Positions 5,781 to 6,964 of a stretch of 6,964 bases of DNA are shown here, piece by piece (position 1 is the first letter of the stretch; each line of letters starts with the position of its first letter). The DNA comes from Methanobacteriota archaeon (GTDB lineage: Archaea > Thermoplasmatota > Poseidoniia > Poseidoniales > Poseidoniaceae). A model generated the notes under the pieces. The model worked only from the letters and a program-made list of their open reading frames with translations, had not been told where the DNA came from and made no database searches. The stretch spans positions 1-6,964 of the forward strand of contig PCBQ01000027.1 of assembly GCA_002731395.1 (NCBI GenBank), written 5' to 3'. The translations under genes were made by a program, and so were the position numbers.

Positions 5781-6263
5781 ATGCAAGTCCGCATGGAAAC
5801 AAGCGCCGGTGACATCCTCCTGAACCTCTACCACGGCAACGCCCCTGACACGGTGGCCAATTTCGTGAAACTCGTGAGCGAGGGGTACTACGACGGTCTG
5901 CATTTCCACCGCGTGATTGCCGACTTCATGCTTCAGGGCGGTTGTCCCCACTCCAAAGACCCGATGTCGCGTCGCGCGGGCACCGGCGGCCCGGGCTGGC
6001 AAATCCCTTGCGAGCCCTCCGCACTTGCCCTCAAGCACGACCGACCTGGCATCCTCTCAATGGCCAACGCTGGCCGCGACACCGGCGGGTCTCAGTTCTT
6101 CATCACCACCGTGGCCACGCCCTGGCTGAACGGCAACCACGCCGTGTTTGGCGAAGTCAGCGAAGGCATGGACGTGGTCAAGGCCATCGAAGCCTGTCAG
6201 AAAATGCCCGGAGACCGACCCGCCACACCGCAAAAGATCGTCCGTTGCACCCTCATCGAGTGA
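5781..6263 (+). CDS. Cyclophilin-type peptidyl-prolyl cis-trans isomerase
   Basis: Predicted cytoplasmic folding catalyst of 160 residues that isomerises Xaa-Pro bonds. The active-site signature FHRVIADFMLQGG (42-54) carries the catalytic Arg44 with Phe49 and Gln52. It is followed by MANAGRDTGGSQFFIT (94-109) with Gln105 and Phe107, and by WLNGNHAVFGEV (115-126) with Trp115 and His120. Between the first two blocks is a loop with CPHSKDP (55-61) and GTGGPGWQIPCE (67-78), typical of compact prokaryotic single-domain cyclophilins. Length is normal and there is no signal peptide or anchor. ATG 5781 places the first strand (MQVRMETSAGDILLNL, 1-16) exactly where the family begins. It is the first gene of a probable operon, with asparaginase 9 bases after its stop. 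The specific client proteins cannot be inferred. Confidence 0.95.
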   Translation: MQVRMETSAGDILLNLYHGNAPDTVANFVKLVSEGYYDGLHFHRVIADFMLQGGCPHSKDPMSRRAGTGGPGWQIPCEPSALALKHDRPGILSMANAGRDTGGSQFFITTVATPWLNGNHAVFGEVSEGMDVVKAIEACQKMPGDRPATPQKIVRCTLIE

Positions 6264-6267
6264 GGTG
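6262..6267 (+). promoter_or_regulatory. Shine-Dalgarno site that decides the asparaginase start
   Basis: GAGGTG overlaps the cyclophilin stop codon (TGA 6261-6263) and ends 5 bases before GTG 6273. It is the best Shine-Dalgarno match I found in the window. Spacing to the other in-frame candidate, TTG 6270, would be only 2 bases, so it favours GTG 6273 and translationally coupled expression with the cyclophilin. Confidence 0.55.
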
Positions 6268-6272
6268 CTTTG

Positions 6273-6964
6273 GTGGCCCTTCTCGCGCTGCACGGCGGCG
6301 CGGGTGGTGACGGGCCATGGCGTGGCATGACGGCGATGGACCCGCAACGCATCGCATGCATGCAGGCCATTCTCGAAACGATTGGGCCCCGGCTTGAAGC
6401 CGGTGATCTCGATGCACTGATGGCCGTCCGAATGGCCGTTGAAGCCCTTGAGGACGAGCCGGGATTCAACGCAGGCGTGGGTTCCGTGCTCGATGCCGAT
6501 GGGAAGGTGTCCATGGACGCCTCGATCATGCGAGGCGAAGACGGTGCGGCGGGATCGATCGTCGGTGTGACCAATCTTCGGCATCCAATCCACGTGGCAT
6601 ACGACCTTCTTGTGCAAGGTTGGCCCATCATGATGGCTGGACAAGGCGCGGAAGCATGGGCGAGCCGGCAGGGCCACGAAATCCTCGCTCCAGATGCGCT
6701 CATCACGGACCTTCGTAAAGCTCAATGGCAGAAATGGCGGAACGCACGTCTGCGTCCCGGCGCCACCGATGAGGATGATGCAGCACTCGATCACGACCTC
6801 GGTGAAGAAGTGGACGGCCCTGGTACCGTTGGTGCTGTGGCGCTCGATGCACAAGGAAACGTCGCGGCCGCCACGTCAACGGGAGGGATGACCGGCAAAC
6901 CACCCGGGCGGGTTGGCGACACGCCGGTGATCGGTGCTGGCACCTGGGCTGATGCGCGAGTTGC
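6273..6964 (+). CDS. Plant-type L-asparaginase / isoaspartyl peptidase (3' end beyond window)
   Basis: Ntn-hydrolase precursor that cleaves itself into alpha and beta chains and then hydrolyses isoaspartyl dipeptides and L-asparagine. 230 codons are visible. The N-terminal strand ALLALHGGAGG (2-12) is the family start. FNAGVGSVLDADG (67-79) and MDASIMRG (84-91) follow in the alpha chain. The autocleavage site is Gly184-Thr185 in PGTVGAVALD (183-192); Thr185 would become the catalytic N-terminal nucleophile. STGGMTGKPPGRVGD (202-216) and VIGAGTWAD (219-227) hold the substrate-binding residues of the beta chain. The frame has no ATG near its start: the preceding in-frame codon block is the cyclophilin TGA, leaving only TTG 6270 or GTG 6273. 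A GAGGTG ribosome site supports GTG. The gene is coupled to the cyclophilin gene. About 80-100 further residues would be expected past the edge. Asparaginase versus isoaspartyl peptidase preference cannot be told from sequence. Confidence 0.93.
   Translation, partial: MALLALHGGAGGDGPWRGMTAMDPQRIACMQAILETIGPRLEAGDLDALMAVRMAVEALEDEPGFNAGVGSVLDADGKVSMDASIMRGEDGAAGSIVGVTNLRHPIHVAYDLLVQGWPIMMAGQGAEAWASRQGHEILAPDALITDLRKAQWQKWRNARLRPGATDEDDAALDHDLGEEVDGPGTVGAVALDAQGNVAAATSTGGMTGKPPGRVGDTPVIGAGTWADARV

Noticed and set aside
5700..6038. Upstream extension of the glutathione peroxidase frame to 6038
   Set aside because: It overlaps the cyclophilin gene in antisense, and family similarity begins only at the Met at 5699.
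6057..6854. Minus-strand open frame of 265 codons
   Set aside because: It lies opposite the cyclophilin and asparaginase genes, whose active-site motifs are intact on the plus strand.
1..6964. Defence island, CRISPR array, toxin-antitoxin pair, transposon or prophage
   Set aside because: No regularly spaced repeats, transposase or integrase motifs, terminal inverted repeats or small paired genes were seen. Every long stretch is explained by a metabolic, transport or folding gene.

Overview
The window is GC-rich, densely packed coding DNA with short intergenic gaps and no RNA gene, mobile element, integrase or CRISPR array that I can see. The likely source is an uncultivated marine archaeon of the Poseidoniales (Marine Group II) type. 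This is an inference from three things: a cyclophilin of the short type with a Gly-Gly-Cys-Pro insertion, a UMF1-family transporter, and a Pro/Ala-rich membrane protein, combined with weak or absent Shine-Dalgarno sites and possible TATA-like boxes about 25 bases before several starts. A GC-rich bacterium is not excluded. No phylogenetic marker is present.

Layout. At the left edge, a plus-strand reading frame ends at 54 (only 17 codons visible). It converges with a minus-strand pair: a three-helix membrane protein of unknown function with a long Pro/Ala-rich N-terminus (57-824), and upstream of it a UMF1/Atg22-type major facilitator transporter (869-2659). A 112-base divergent region separates this pair from a plus-strand pair: a YjjU-type patatin-like phospholipase (2772-3623) and a 14-helix DHA2 (EmrB/QacA-type) drug/proton antiporter (3689-5242). 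The antiporter converges, with a 4-base gap, on a minus-strand glutathione peroxidase (5247-5699). An 81-base divergent region then leads to a cyclophilin peptidyl-prolyl isomerase (5781-6263) and, 9 bases after its stop, a plant-type L-asparaginase/isoaspartyl peptidase (6273 to beyond the right edge), which starts at GTG.

How the genes may fit together. The two divergent regions suggest four transcription units: UMF1 plus membrane protein, patatin plus DHA2, glutathione peroxidase alone, and cyclophilin plus asparaginase. The last pair makes sense as protein maintenance: proline isomerisation, and removal of isoaspartyl dipeptides from damaged or degraded protein. Patatin, peroxidase and efflux pump could all touch membrane lipids and stress, but they lie on different strands and nothing in the sequence proves a joint pathway.

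I do not see a clear new defence or mobile system. The most distinctive points are a roughly 125-residue extracytoplasmic insertion, carrying two N-glycosylation sequons, in the UMF1 transporter; an Asn in place of the usual helix-1 Asp in the DHA2 pump; a glutathione peroxidase with a short C-terminus and a cysteine one helical turn from the usual resolving position; and a 13-base direct repeat flanking that peroxidase gene.
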